Assembly (NCBI GenBank): GCA_019671005.1
Contig: CM033744.1
Location: forward strand, 39,124,022 to 39,188,021
Reading direction: 5' to 3'
DNA from: Hibiscus mutabilis
Lineage: Eukaryota > Streptophyta > Magnoliopsida > Malvales > Malvaceae
Length of the DNA: 64,000 nucleotides
The position numbers and the translations under genes were made by a program. The notes below the pieces were generated by a model that did not search any database, had not been told where the DNA came from, and saw only the letters and a program-made list of their open reading frames with translations. Position 1 is the stretch's first letter. Every line of letters starts with the position of its first letter. Shown here piece by piece: positions 23,003-35,263 of the stretch.

Positions 23003-25990
23003 GAAATTTCATCCTGGAAATTTACCTGACGAAAACAGATGCGAAAACTGAGCAACCATGTCTGACTTACTCTCCCAAGTGGCCTCCTCAACACCGCGAT
23101 GTCACCATAACACCTTAATAAGCTCAATCGTCTAGCCACGAAGAACTTTACTACTGGAGTTAAGGATCTCCACTGGTTTCTTCTCATAGGATAAATCCGG
23201 TCGCAACTCAATATCCTCAACTGGCATAACATGATACGGATCCGAATAATACCGCCGCAACATGGACACATGAAACACATCATGAATCTTCTATAATTCA
23301 GGAGGTAACCTCAACCGATAAGCCAAAGAACCAATGCGTTCCAGCACTTCATAGGTCCAATAAACCTTGGGCTCAACTTCCCTTTACGTACAAAATGCAT
23401 CACCTTCTTCCGAGGTAAAATTTTCAAGAACACTTTTTCACCAACATCGCACTCAACCTTTTTACGCTTCAAATCCGCGTAGGATTTCTGTCTACCCGAG
23501 GCCTCTTTTAATTGATCACAAATCAATTTTACTTTATCCTCCGTGTCTTTCAACACATTAGGCATGAAAACATACTTTTCCCCAGCCTCAACCCAACACA
23601 AGGGCGTACGACACCTCCTACCATACAAGGCCTCATACGGTGCCATCTTTATACTTGCTTGATAATTGTTATTATACGCAAATTCCACCAAAGGCAACTG
23701 CCTTTACCATGACCCTTGGAACTCAATGATACAACATCTCAACATATCTTCCAAGATCTGAATTACACGTTCAGACTGGCCATCCATTTGAGGATGATAC
23801 GATGTACTAAAATTCAAGCGAGTACCCAAAGCTCGGTGCAAACACTTTCAAAACCTAGTTTTAAACCGCGGATCTCTATTCAAAACAATTAATTTAGGTA
23901 CTCCGTGCAATCTCACAATTTCTGCAACATACAAATCTTCTAACTTATCCAGCGAGTACGTAGTATGCACGGGCATAAAATATGCACACTTCGTAAACTG
24001 ATCAATAATCACCCAAATAGAATCTTTTTAAACGGTGTTGAAGGCAGTTCTGACACAAAACCCATGGTGATCCTTTCCCACTTCCACTTCAGAATTTTCA
24101 ACGGTTTAAACAACCCGGAAGGAAACTGATGTTCAGCTTTCACCCGTTGACACACCATACATCTAGCAACAAAATCAGTCACATCCTTTTTCAAACCCAC
24201 CCAACAGTACTTTTTCCTCAACCCCTGATACATTTTTGTACTACCAGGATGCATAGCAAAAGGACTAGCATGTACCTCGGTCAAAATCATCCGTCTCAAC
24301 TCCTCATCATTAGGCACCGCAAACCGATCTTTAAAGCACAAAACCCTATCATTATTAAAGTGAAAATCCGTAAGATTTCCATTCATGATGTCCTTGACAT
24401 GAGATACCAACGCCTCATCATACGACTGCTTTTCCTTAATAAACTGTGCCAAGAAAGGTTTCACTTGCAATTCTGCTAACAACTCTTCATCACGGGTCAC
24501 ACTCAACCTAGCAAACATAGCTCTCAACTCTACAACGGCCTTTCTACTCAAAGCATCAGCCACGACATTGACTTTACCCAGATGGTACTCAATGGTCAGA
24601 TCGTAATCCTTCAACAACTCTAACCACCTACGCTGATGAAGATTCAACTCTTTCCGAGTCATCAAATTCTTCAAACTCTTATGGTTAGTGTATACAACAA
24701 ACTTTTCACCATAAATGTAATGTCTCCAAATTTTCAACACAAACACTACCGCCGCGAGCTCCAAATCATGCGTAGGGTAGTTGCGTTCATGCACTTTCAA
24801 CAACCTCGATACATAAGCCATGACTTTCCCATCCTGCATCAACACACACCCTAACCCGACGTAGGGTGCGTTACTATACACCACAAACTCCTTTACCGAC
24901 TCAGGCTGAATCAAGATTGGAGCTTGCATCAGAGCTTACTTCAACTTCTCAAAAGACTGCTGTCTAGCTTCCGTCAATTTGAACCGCACATCCTTTTGCA
25001 ACAACTTGGTCAATAGAGCAGCAACTCTCAAAAACTCGTCCATAAAACGATGGTAATAACCTACCAACCCTAGAAAACTGCAGACTTTCGTCACTGACTT
25101 CAGCTACTTCTAATTCACAGTCGCCTCAACCTTTTTGGGATCTACCCAGATACCCTCAGCTGAAACCATATGACCAAGAAAAACCACTTTCCTAATCCAA
25201 AACTCGCATTTACTCAACTTAGCATAAAGCTGATTGTCCAACAAGGTTTGTAACACAATCCTCAAGTGTCGATCATGATCCTCTTCGGTATGAGAGTACA
25301 CAAGGATATCATCGATGAATACTACTACAAATTGGTCTAAAAATTTATGAAATACACGGTTCATCATGTCCATGAATGCTGCAGGCGCATTCATCAGCCC
25401 AATCGGCATGACCAAGAACTCATAATGGCCATACCTCGTACGAAAAGCAGTTTTCAACATATCTTTATCCTTCACCTTCAACTGATAATATCCATATCTC
25501 AAATCGATCTTGGAAAGAAAACATTGTAGCTCCCCGAAATTGATCGAATAGATCATCAATCCACGGTAAGGGATACTTATTCTTAATCATCAACTTATTC
25601 AGTTGCCGATAATCTATACACATCCTCAATGTGCCATCTTTCTTTTTCACAAACAACACCGGTGCTCCTCATAGCGACACACTAAGCCGAATAAAACCCC
25701 GATCCAGCAACTCTTGAAGTTGTGTCTTCAACTCTTTTAACTCTTTAGGTGCCATACAGTATGGTACAGTTGACATTGGAGCCGGATCAACATATGTCTC
25801 GATGCAAAACTCCACCTCCTTTCTCGGTGGCAAACTAGGTAACTCTTTTAGAAACACACCCGAAAAGTCACAAACTGTATGGATATCCTTCGTCTGCACT
25901 TCTTCCACATTCAGTTCATCACATAGGCTAGATACGCTCGACATCTATATTCTAACAATTTACACGCTTCCATGGCCGAAACCATATTAG
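23003..25990 (-). pseudogene. Chromovirus pol (reverse transcriptase, RNase H, integrase, chromodomain), degenerate
   Basis: Pieces in different frames, read right to left. 25659-25110 holds reverse transcriptase with [21 protein letters not shown] and the catalytic FIDD (25308-25319). 24929-24009 holds RNase H; YSNAPYVGLGCVL has Asn where the active-site Asp is usual. The same piece continues into the integrase zinc-binding region (MHPGSTKMYQ...CMVCQRVK). A stop-ridden integrase core follows. 23697-23311 is the integrase C-terminal part (FAYNNNYQASIKMAPYEALY). 23283-23000 gives VFHVSMLRRY and HRGVEEATWE, typical of the Del/Tekay chromodomain tail. Several stops and frameshifts, so it cannot make a full polyprotein. 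Confidence 0.9.
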
Positions 25991-25999
25991 ACAAGAACT

Positions 26000-27653
26000 T
26001 CAAATTTTCGTCCACAACCACCACCTTATAATCATCAATAAGCCCAAAAAAAACCCGTCTGGTCTTAAAATTAACCACAGCTCGATGCTAAGACAACCAG
26101 TCCATACCCAAAATCATGTCAAAAACCATGGAACGATAACTCTATCAGATCAGCCGTAAACACGTGACCCTGAACCATCAGATGACACCTCCGATACAAC
26201 TTTATTGTAACGATCGTTTCTCCAAAAGAACTTGTCACTTGCATACTAACATCAAGCATTTCTACCAGTACAATAAGCAAATACGCATGCTCATGAAATA
26301 TATATGAAAGTGTGGAACCAGAATATATCAAAGATAACAATGACATAGTTTGCAAGGTAAAGGTACCTGCTATTATGCCTGTGTCATTTCTCCTCTCACG
26401 ATGAGCATAGATCTTCACTGGCCCACTATCCTCCGGTCGAACTGCCATTGTATGCGCCACGGTCCTCTGTCCCTTCTTTCTCCGTTGGAAGGTACCAAGG
26501 TCGTGCTCACGGCCCCTAGGTGGTGTAGCAACAGGTGCAGGTGCCTGCCTACCTCTAGCAAGCAAAGGACAATCTCGTCTGATATGTTCTGTCGACCCAC
26601 AACTCCAATAAGAGTTCTCAGCCACAACTGTAGGAGCCTACCCTTTTCTGTCCAAACGCGGGCAATCCCGCCTCAAATGTTCTCTAGAACCACAACCCCA
26701 ACAACTATTATGCTCCAACTGAACCTGAGCACCATATCCATGATATCCTCTTCCTGAACCACCTCCACTGCGTCTCGCATCTGGTCGGAACCTCCGGTCA
26801 CGGTGCCTCTTAGCCTGGCCACTCCTAAAACTATACTCTGCAGCTCTCTTCCCCGAGTTAGAACCTCTAGAATGACGAGACAACCCCAGACTCTGCTCTA
26901 TATCCTTTGCTCTAGATACTAGAATATCAAACTCAATATACTTAGTGGCCAACACGAACGTCTTGAAATCCTGCACCAAACCATACCGAAAATGATCACA
27001 ACGGTGCCTCTCATCTGGCACCAACTCAAGTGTGTACTGACTCAGCCATACGAACTGCACCTCATACTCAGACATGGTCATACTGCCCTAAACCAAGGCT
27101 ATAAACACTCATTTTTTATCGTCCAAATATCTAACACCCATATATTTCTTCTTGAAGGTAACCTAGAAAAACTCCCACGTCATATCGCCGGGTTCTATGC
27201 CCGTTATAATAATGGTCCACCAGCTATACGCATCTCCTTGCAACAGGGAAACAGTACATCCTAACTTGGGTCATTATTACACCCCAACTGAACCAAGATA
27301 CGCTCTGTATTGGCCATCCACTCCTCAAATGCATCGGATGCCAACCCTTTATACTCAACCTCTCCCAGGTTACGCAAACGCTCCAACAGTAAACTCAAAT
27401 TAGCAGCAGCAAGTGTCGGAGTAGGTACGTGAGCTCCAACCATCACGGCCTGGAATGCTCTTGTCATCGCCTGAACCAAATGCGTCATGTCCCCAAACAC
27501 AGGACCAGGTGGTGCAGGGGGTACTTGTTCCACTCCCTCAAGAGGATTAGGCGGAGGAGGCGACAAATCCTCAGGGTGTACGAGCTCGCCCTCGACTCCC
27601 TGCCCTCCAGCATTAGCGTTTCTACTAGACCGTAATTCTCTCATCGGTGGCAT
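26000..27653 (-). pseudogene. Chromovirus gag and protease, degenerate
   Basis: Starts with an ATG at 27653 (MPPMREL...) after the leader. Gag reading frames run to 26638 with a frameshift near 27080-27261. A CCHC zinc knuckle CWGCGSREHLRRDC is complete. A stop at 26638-26640 follows, then a second knuckle-like NSYWSCGSTEHIRRDC whose first Cys is replaced by Tyr. The protease piece ends near 26119 and contains LIYSGSTLSYIF. Retroviral-type proteases have D-S/T-G here, so the catalytic Asp is replaced by Tyr. The product would be inactive. Confidence 0.85.
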
Positions 27654-27888
27654 AGTCTAAAACGTATCTAAGGCATGATAATTACAAAAAAACAAAAAAA
27701 ATCAGGCCAACTTCAAGCAAGGATCCAAGACTTCCATTTAAAACCAAAATTATTTCTTAAACATAGTAATATGGCAATGTATCCCCAAGGTACCCAAATA
27801 TAGCATAACTCATACACCGTACATGTAAACAATCACCGTGCATAGCAACCATCATGTTACAAACACCAACAACATACTAATTTTCGCA

Positions 27889-27907
27889 AACCTGGATCTG
27901 ATACCAC
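27889..27907 (-). other. Primer binding site of the chromovirus (initiator tRNA-Met type)
   Basis: On the minus strand TGGTATCAGATCCAGG starts five bases after the 5' LTR. It matches the usual plant initiator-Met complement TGGTATCAGAGC except for one base. Confidence 0.85.
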
Positions 27908-30900
27908 CAAATGTAACCCCCTTAGCTCGGTCTAGCCAAAACCAGACTAAAAGGGCCACATTAGGTTTGCCGAAGCAAACCTGAGCTAAAACCCTAAATC
28001 GGACCGATTTTTTTCTTTTTATCTTGCCTAGATGCTCATTATTAGAGTCATATGTGTGTACAACAAAGCGATAACTTTTCATATTTATCAGACTATAAAA
28101 CGAGAGCTAATTGCACGACGTAAAATTTTAGGGACCCAAATGTAATTTTTATAACTTCTCAGCAAAATTACATGTTTAAGGTTACCAACCTTTAATTAGT
28201 CCAATTACATACATGTGGGTTAAATTCCATTTCAAAACATTTACTCAAACTCAGATATTTACATACATATCAATCAGGGATCAAATTACAAGATTTCCAA
28301 ACTTTGGCATCGAAAATAGCTTGGCGTACCGATACAGAGAAGTCCTGTACCGATGCGGTATAACAGACTTAACGACTATCAGTACTGATACACGTCTATC
28401 CCGTATCAATATGGTATGTTGACCAAACTGTACTGATACGACGTTAATCTATACCAATCCCTCTTTTTTATTTTAAAAACTCAAAAGTCTAATAGCTAAA
28501 GCCTGTACCGATACGGTACCCTACGTATCGACACGGCTAAGTAAAATCAAATAGGTGTTTCGTTACATTGGCCCGTGTATCGATACTTGTGACTGTTTTT
28601 CTTCAAGGCGTACCGATACGTTGGCTAGGCGTATAGATACGCTAGGCTATTTTGCAGAGATTAGAGATTCTACAGGACCTCGCGTACCAAACCTTGAGAT
28701 ATTTGTATCGGTACGCAGAGGCCTATAATGACCACTAGGTTCAACATATAACAATTTGGCTCAATTCAAACAACATTATCACTTAGCTAAACATTAGATA
28801 ACATCAATAACATGCTTGAGCATCAACATATCAATCATATAAGCCAACCTAGCATACTCAAACACCAAAACTAGAGGCATGCTTCCTAGACCACATTCAA
28901 ATCATCAAACCAACCATATCTCAAACACTTAAAACACATTACAAGTCCAAAACAGTAATTAAAACTTGCAACAACAAGGAGTTCTTCAAAAACCCTCCCA
29001 AAACCTCAATCGACACATTGCCATTATTACTACTCTTTAATATCCAAGCCATACTTTGAGTTTAAGTCTTAGAGTTATCTTCCTTGCTTCTTGGCAACCT
29101 CAACCTTTAGTTTTCAGCATTGATGGGAAAGAGAGAGTAAGCACACTAGGCCTAGTGAGGAATGCTCAAACAACAACTATCATCAATGAATTTTAAAACC
29201 ATTTCACAACACATTTATAAAATTCATTTCAAAGCTCTTTTGAATCATCACCACATTATCATGCCTTATCAAAACCATGCACTTAACATTTCAAAACAGC
29301 ATATTAAACCATATGCAACATGTATCATGGATCTCACAGCAAAAACCCATTTGCTAGCCACAATTTAAGCTTTCCCATGCATACTACCAATGTAAGGCTT
29401 AAAGAGTAAAATATGTTTAAATCACATTAAACAACATATCCATCTCATGATACATAAACAATTATATTGGCTTCCAAGTGATCATTGACCAAGTTCCATT
29501 TACCAAAACGTAACATCGGATACACAGATTCAACAAGTGTTCCCTCAACTCTTAACAAACAATCTACAGATAAACCAAGGTTCACACACGAGAGTATTCA
29601 GTACATATAAACCTATCCATCGTTGTGACAACCGCTGTGGAGTATTCGGACTCATAAAATCCTCAACACCACTCATCAGTATGATGTTTAATCCACTAAC
29701 GGGAGTCTTCGGTATACATAAACCCCTCGACCGTTAGGGTACTTGGATAGAGTTTTCGGTACACCATATAAACCCCTCAACATCCAATGCATTTTTATAG
29801 TGCACTATTAATCCTATGGCTGACCAACTATATCCGATTTCATTTTCAAATCATTTCATAATATCACTTGCCAAAATAATTCATTTTAACATCATCAACT
29901 CACTATTTTCATATGCATCTATCAAAACCATTAAACCAATACATCAACCTTTACATTACAGAATGTATATGAACATTAACAAATTGTGCATTACTCCTAA
30001 ATGCATTATCAACCTTTCGAAACCAATTTCTAGCATTAAACCATTCTCAATATATGCATAAAAGTGAGTAATCAAAACATGTAAAACAAGTGCATCAAGC
30101 TATCGCCAAAACCGAGTTCGAGAGAGGATTCATCCTTTACTTACTTTTGAGCTTAGATCAGCATTTCAAGCTCAATCTAAACCCCCAAACACAACTTTCA
30201 AACCTTTGCAAACTGGAAAACACTTTTCCACTCACCGACTCGCAACGCCTTGCTTGCCGATGCAACAAACACACCTCTAAAGCTTCTGAAAATCACGTTC
30301 AAGCTTGAGGTTTAGACTCCCCTGCTTTTGATCACACAATAGAGGTACATTGCATCAAAATGCAATCAACATCACAACAACACTAAACATCAACATCTTT
30401 TACCAAAATCACTCCACAACTCCAAAAAATTAACAACAAACCTCTTCTAAACTTAAACCAGCCATAATCAAATGTTTCAACACTTAAATTAGCATCAATT
30501 AACATCTAAAAACACTTTTCAAACTTCCTTATATCTCCAGCTTTCAATTAACCACCACAACTCCTCAAAAACACATAACTAGCAACCTAGAAAATTAGAG
30601 ATTCATATAGCTTCGGGATTCCAATATTAAAACCAACTTATCAACATTATAAAACATCAAAATTATGATTATAACTCATCAAGAACCCAACAAAATAGAT
30701 CCAAAATGGAAATCTCTTATTCTCATCAATTAAACCTTGATTTGAGCAATTTCCACAATTAACTCATCAAAACTCATTAGAAAACATTAAACAAGGATCA
30801 AATACTTGGGAATTTTAGTAAAGAACCATTTATTAGAGGAGAAGAATGAACCTTACCTCTAATGAGTGATTTCCCTCTTAATTGGATGTTTTAGATCTTG

Positions 30901-31433
30901 AAAACAAAGAAATTCAATGAGATTTTACAAAACAAAGTTAAAGAATCAATTAAGAATCCAAAACTTAAGAAATCAAGAGTATTACCTCAGATTTTGGATG
31001 AAAGGGTGAGTGTTTGGCTGAAAAACTTTGAGAGAAAAGTTTGGGAGATAAGTTACTAACTTTTGTTTTAAGAAAATAACTACTTTTTAGTTAATTCCCT
31101 TTTAAGTATCCACTTAAAACATTTTTAAAATAATCCTAATTGAGAGGAAAATCTGATATTAAAGTTTGGTAAAATAGCTCCTTAAAGATTCTAAGTTTTG
31201 ACCCTTTTTCAAAATAGTCACTAAAAATAGTTTTCAATCTTTACATTTTGGTCACTAGTCAAAATGTCCAATTTTCAAAATCCATTTTCCAAAATTGACT
31301 TTACCAAAAATATCCATATATTAAATAATTTTTTTTAGATATTTCCCATATTTTTCTCACACTAAAATTATTTGTTCTGATTTTAATCCCAAATCCCACT
31401 CGAATCTCTAATCCCGGTCCACCAGACCGTCTA

Positions 31434-34400
31434 TGTAACACCCTTAACGTATACTTGTAAGCCGAATATAAATGAAAGATGTTACGAAAACACTGAAAGA
31501 AATCTTGATTTGTAATTTTTTATACCAAAATTTCCAACCATTTTTCTAAGTTCATGCTTCAATGACAATGCAAAAATACGTTGTAAAATTAAACTTATAA
31601 ACAATTCACCTTTAGGAATACTACATGCCCACTAGTCTATCAAATTTATGGTAAATATGTACTTAATAAACTTACTGTAGTAACTTGATTTTTCCCAAGT
31701 TTCCGCTCCTCCTCGTTAGAAAATTGCAGAGAACCTACGTGTGACATAAGACACACGCTAAGTACAAACTTAATGAGGCAGTTAAACTTATTTATTTTAA
31801 ACATGAAGTGATGCAGTACAATATATCATATAAATGTGCATCATATTTTTCTCTATAACATGGCAAGTATGTCATAATGTTATCGTATCATGTATCGTCT
31901 CTATCATGGAAACCATGTACCATATATCATATGAATCAATATATCATCATTTTCATGTAAATCATGTAACATACCGTCATATGAATCATGTATCCAATTG
32001 CATAACATGTTCTCTATCATGGATATATTTTCCTTATGCAATCTTTTCATAACATATAATCTATCATGATCATGCTTTTATCATGTAATCATCTGCATAA
32101 CACATGCTCTTTCATGGTTATGCTTTTATCATGCAATAATCTACATATTCATAACTTTTCAATTTATCTTATTACGCTACCGAAGTATCTATTTCAATGT
32201 GGCATGATCAATGCCTGATACGAGGCAAGTCCATTAGGACTCTATAGCCTCTAATTCGATATTGTAGTATCTAAAATTGAGTACGTACTCGAGGACGCTC
32301 TTTGCTCCTCATAAAGGACGCTTTTTGCCCCTTATATTCGCACCTCTTTAGTGCTATCGACACCCAAGGTGTCTACTTGTTTCATTTTAATATTATCACT
32401 ATTCATGTAATCATAATGCATCATCATTTATGCAAACGGTAGTTCGTACCTTGTACTCCGTCGAGCTTGCCATGTTGAGTCATGCATCATATCATTTAAT
32501 AAAATGCAAATGTCTTTCTTAAATTTGGGTCGACTTATCACAAGTCTTCCCTTTTTTTAACATAACATGCATATGGTAATGCACTCACCTGAGCCATGTA
32601 ACAGTTTGCCTCACTAAGTCTTACTCGATCCTTCCCCTCATGACACCTCGAATCTTCTTTGATTCGTATTCGACTTCATTAATCACATAAATATAAATAC
32701 CATTTGTTAGATTCATTTCTAACTATATTTTAATCAAAGTATATAATCATTCAACATAAAATTTCTATATATTTCCTTTCGTCCTTATACTGTCTAAAAA
32801 CTCATTTTGGTCCTTAATAACCTTTTTGAATTTCAAACAATTCTTCCAAGCTTGCTAACTAACATTAGATACAAAATGTCTCAATTTTCCAACATTATCT
32901 CTTCATTTTGGACTAATATCCTTTTAGTCCTTAAACTATATAAAAGTGACAATTTAGCCACTACATCACTTTTGTACATTAATTCATGTACAATTTAACT
33001 TTTCTACTCATTTCCAACATTTCTAAAATTTTCCTTTAACCTTCAACTTTGTCCAACTTAGTCCTTCAAAATTCTTTTATTTCGAAATAGGTCCATAAAT
33101 TTTCCTTTCTTGTCATTTTAATCCTTTAACTTTCATAACATGCTTGAAACATCAATTCTATCAAATTATTACTAATTCCAAACTAATAGCCTATGTTTCT
33201 TAAATTGCCGAATTGATCCCCTAATTTTCAAAATTTTCATTTTGGTCCATAACCATCAATTCAAGCTAAATTCACCATAATTTATCAATTCCAATTGCTG
33301 GGATAAAATTTTTAATAATTCCCCCTAATTTCTCATCCAATTCAAAATGATCACTAAAATTCAACTTGGGGAAATTATTTAGTCTAACATCAAAATTAAA
33401 CTTCCAATATCAATTTCACATCTCCATCATCATTAATAACATAAATTCACATCAATTTCATAAAATTCAGGTCTGGTCCCTCAACTTTAAAACTTGCTGA
33501 ATTGGTCCTTAAACTTTTAACTGAGGGTTTTGCATCCAATCAACAATTCAAACTTACTAAATCATTAATTCAACATCACAAACCCTAAATTAGACTTGAA
33601 TCTATAAACCCTAATCTTCTCCACAATAACCAAAATGTTTAGGGTTTAAATTCGAACTCAATAACATGATTTTAACATCATACAAACTCGATTTCAACTT
33701 GAATTCAATCATAGAATCATAAAATTTCAAAACCCCCAATTTGATTCATAAACCCTAACTTCTTCTCATGTAAAATTCTCATCAATCAAGCATGAAACCC
33801 ATGAATTATTTACACCAAAAGATAGAGCTTGATGAGTATAATAACTTTGTAGTTGAGGAGATTACTTGAAAATCGAGTTTCAGGGCTTGAATTGAGCTTG
33901 GAAATTTTCTCCCCCTTTTCCCCAATATTTTCAAAAATTGCAAGATGAAGAAGGCTTCATCTTTTGGCCTTTAATTTTTAAATTCCTCCAATTATGCCAC
34001 TTGTAAATATAAATGAATTTTAAATTCATTTAAATAGTGAAATTACTAAAATGCCCTTTTAATCCAATGACCAAGATTCAATCTTATCAAAATTCAATGG
34101 CTATGATCTAATATGTGTGTAAAACTCCTTCCAAAATTTCCCTCAAAGTTTCAAAATATTTCAAAAATGCCATCCATAGCAAATGTCCAATTTGCACTCC
34201 AACTAGTCTTTATTTACAACAAGTCTTGAAAATTGCCATCCCATTAAAATTGAACCAAATTGGTTCTCATCTAACCGGCCTTGTCCCAAAATATCTTATG
34301 TTTTTATTTATGTCATTTATTCGATCCAAATATTCGAATTTCACTCAATACGATTCCAAATTTTCTTCATTTGAACTTTAAAACTTTATAGCCACTAATA

Positions 34401-35263
34401 TAAGCCTCGTATGAAAAATTCGGGTAACACGAAAGTGTCTCTCTTGGGGGTGAACTATTCATTTACGAGGTTAAAATACACAACTTTTAAAAATTACACT
34501 TTGGTCCCTAAACTTTTCCAAAGTTTATACTTTGGCCGTAAAACTTTCAAAATTTCCAATTTGGTCACTGAACTTCAATTCCCATTTCAATTTTCCTCAG
34601 ATTTTTACCAAACTTTGAAAGTACCCAATTCAGCTCACTTATTCCTTAAATATTATTTTATAACTTTCCCTTGGCTTATTGAACAACCTCTAAAATTTCA
34701 ATTCGATCCGATCTCCCGATATTCGTAAAATACTTCTACTGTGATTTTACCTTTTTCAAACTATCAGGTTTATTCCAAAAATTCTATATTCGGGAAATAA
34801 ACTCTATTATCTCATAAAAACTTCCTTTCCCAGAACTTCGACTGAATTTTCCTAACTCAATCTACTATTCCGATAATTATCAAAAATCCTCATAAAGTAA
34901 CATTTCTCTTAAAAATCCTTTATCGATAATCCATATGAATATTCTCTACTCTTATTGAGTCGAAATTATCGATCAAAAATACTTTTATGGGACCTTCCCG
35001 AAGGTCACCCATCCTTGTATTTCTCTGGCTTGAGCACGCTTAACAATTTCATTCGATCCAAATTCGGTACCTTTTTCTGCATCTTAATTCTTAAAACCGA
35101 TATCAAGGTACCTATTTCGATCCAATTCACTCTTATACTGAATAAAATTACTTATTTGGGAAATTTACACTTTGGTCCCTAAACTTTTCCAAGTTCACAC
35201 TTCCACCCCCTAAACTTTCAAAAATTATATTTTAGTCACTAGCCCAAAAATTAGGATATTACA
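31434..35263 (-). mobile_element. Third solo LTR (3.83 kb) nested in the chromovirus 5' LTR
   Basis: Plus-strand limits TGTAACACCCTTAACG (31434) and TTAGGATATTACA (35263). Exact 5-bp duplications GTCTA lie at 31429-31433 and 35264-35268. No coding domain or internal region is seen. Minus orientation is inferred because its reverse complement begins TGTAATATCCTAATTTTTGG, like the start of the related LTRs. Rich in CCCTAAACTTTTCC-type strings and micro-hairpins (32213-32373). It is the youngest insertion of the nest. Confidence 0.9.
32213..32373. repeat. Micro-hairpin array in nested solo LTR
   Basis: Short perfect or near-perfect stems in a row: GCCT/AGGC (32213/32223), GAGTAC/GTACTC (32279-32290), GAGGA/TCCTC (32291/32306), ATAAAGG/CCCTTAT with one mismatch (32311/32329), GCAC/GTGC (32340/32351) and GACACC/GGTGTC (32359/32368). 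Two units share the loop CGCT(C/T)TTTGC. Confidence 0.7.

Noticed and set aside
31834..35182. Several open frames of 60-105 codons in the nested solo LTR
   Set aside because: No retroelement or cellular domain; AT-rich LTR sequence with accidental frames.
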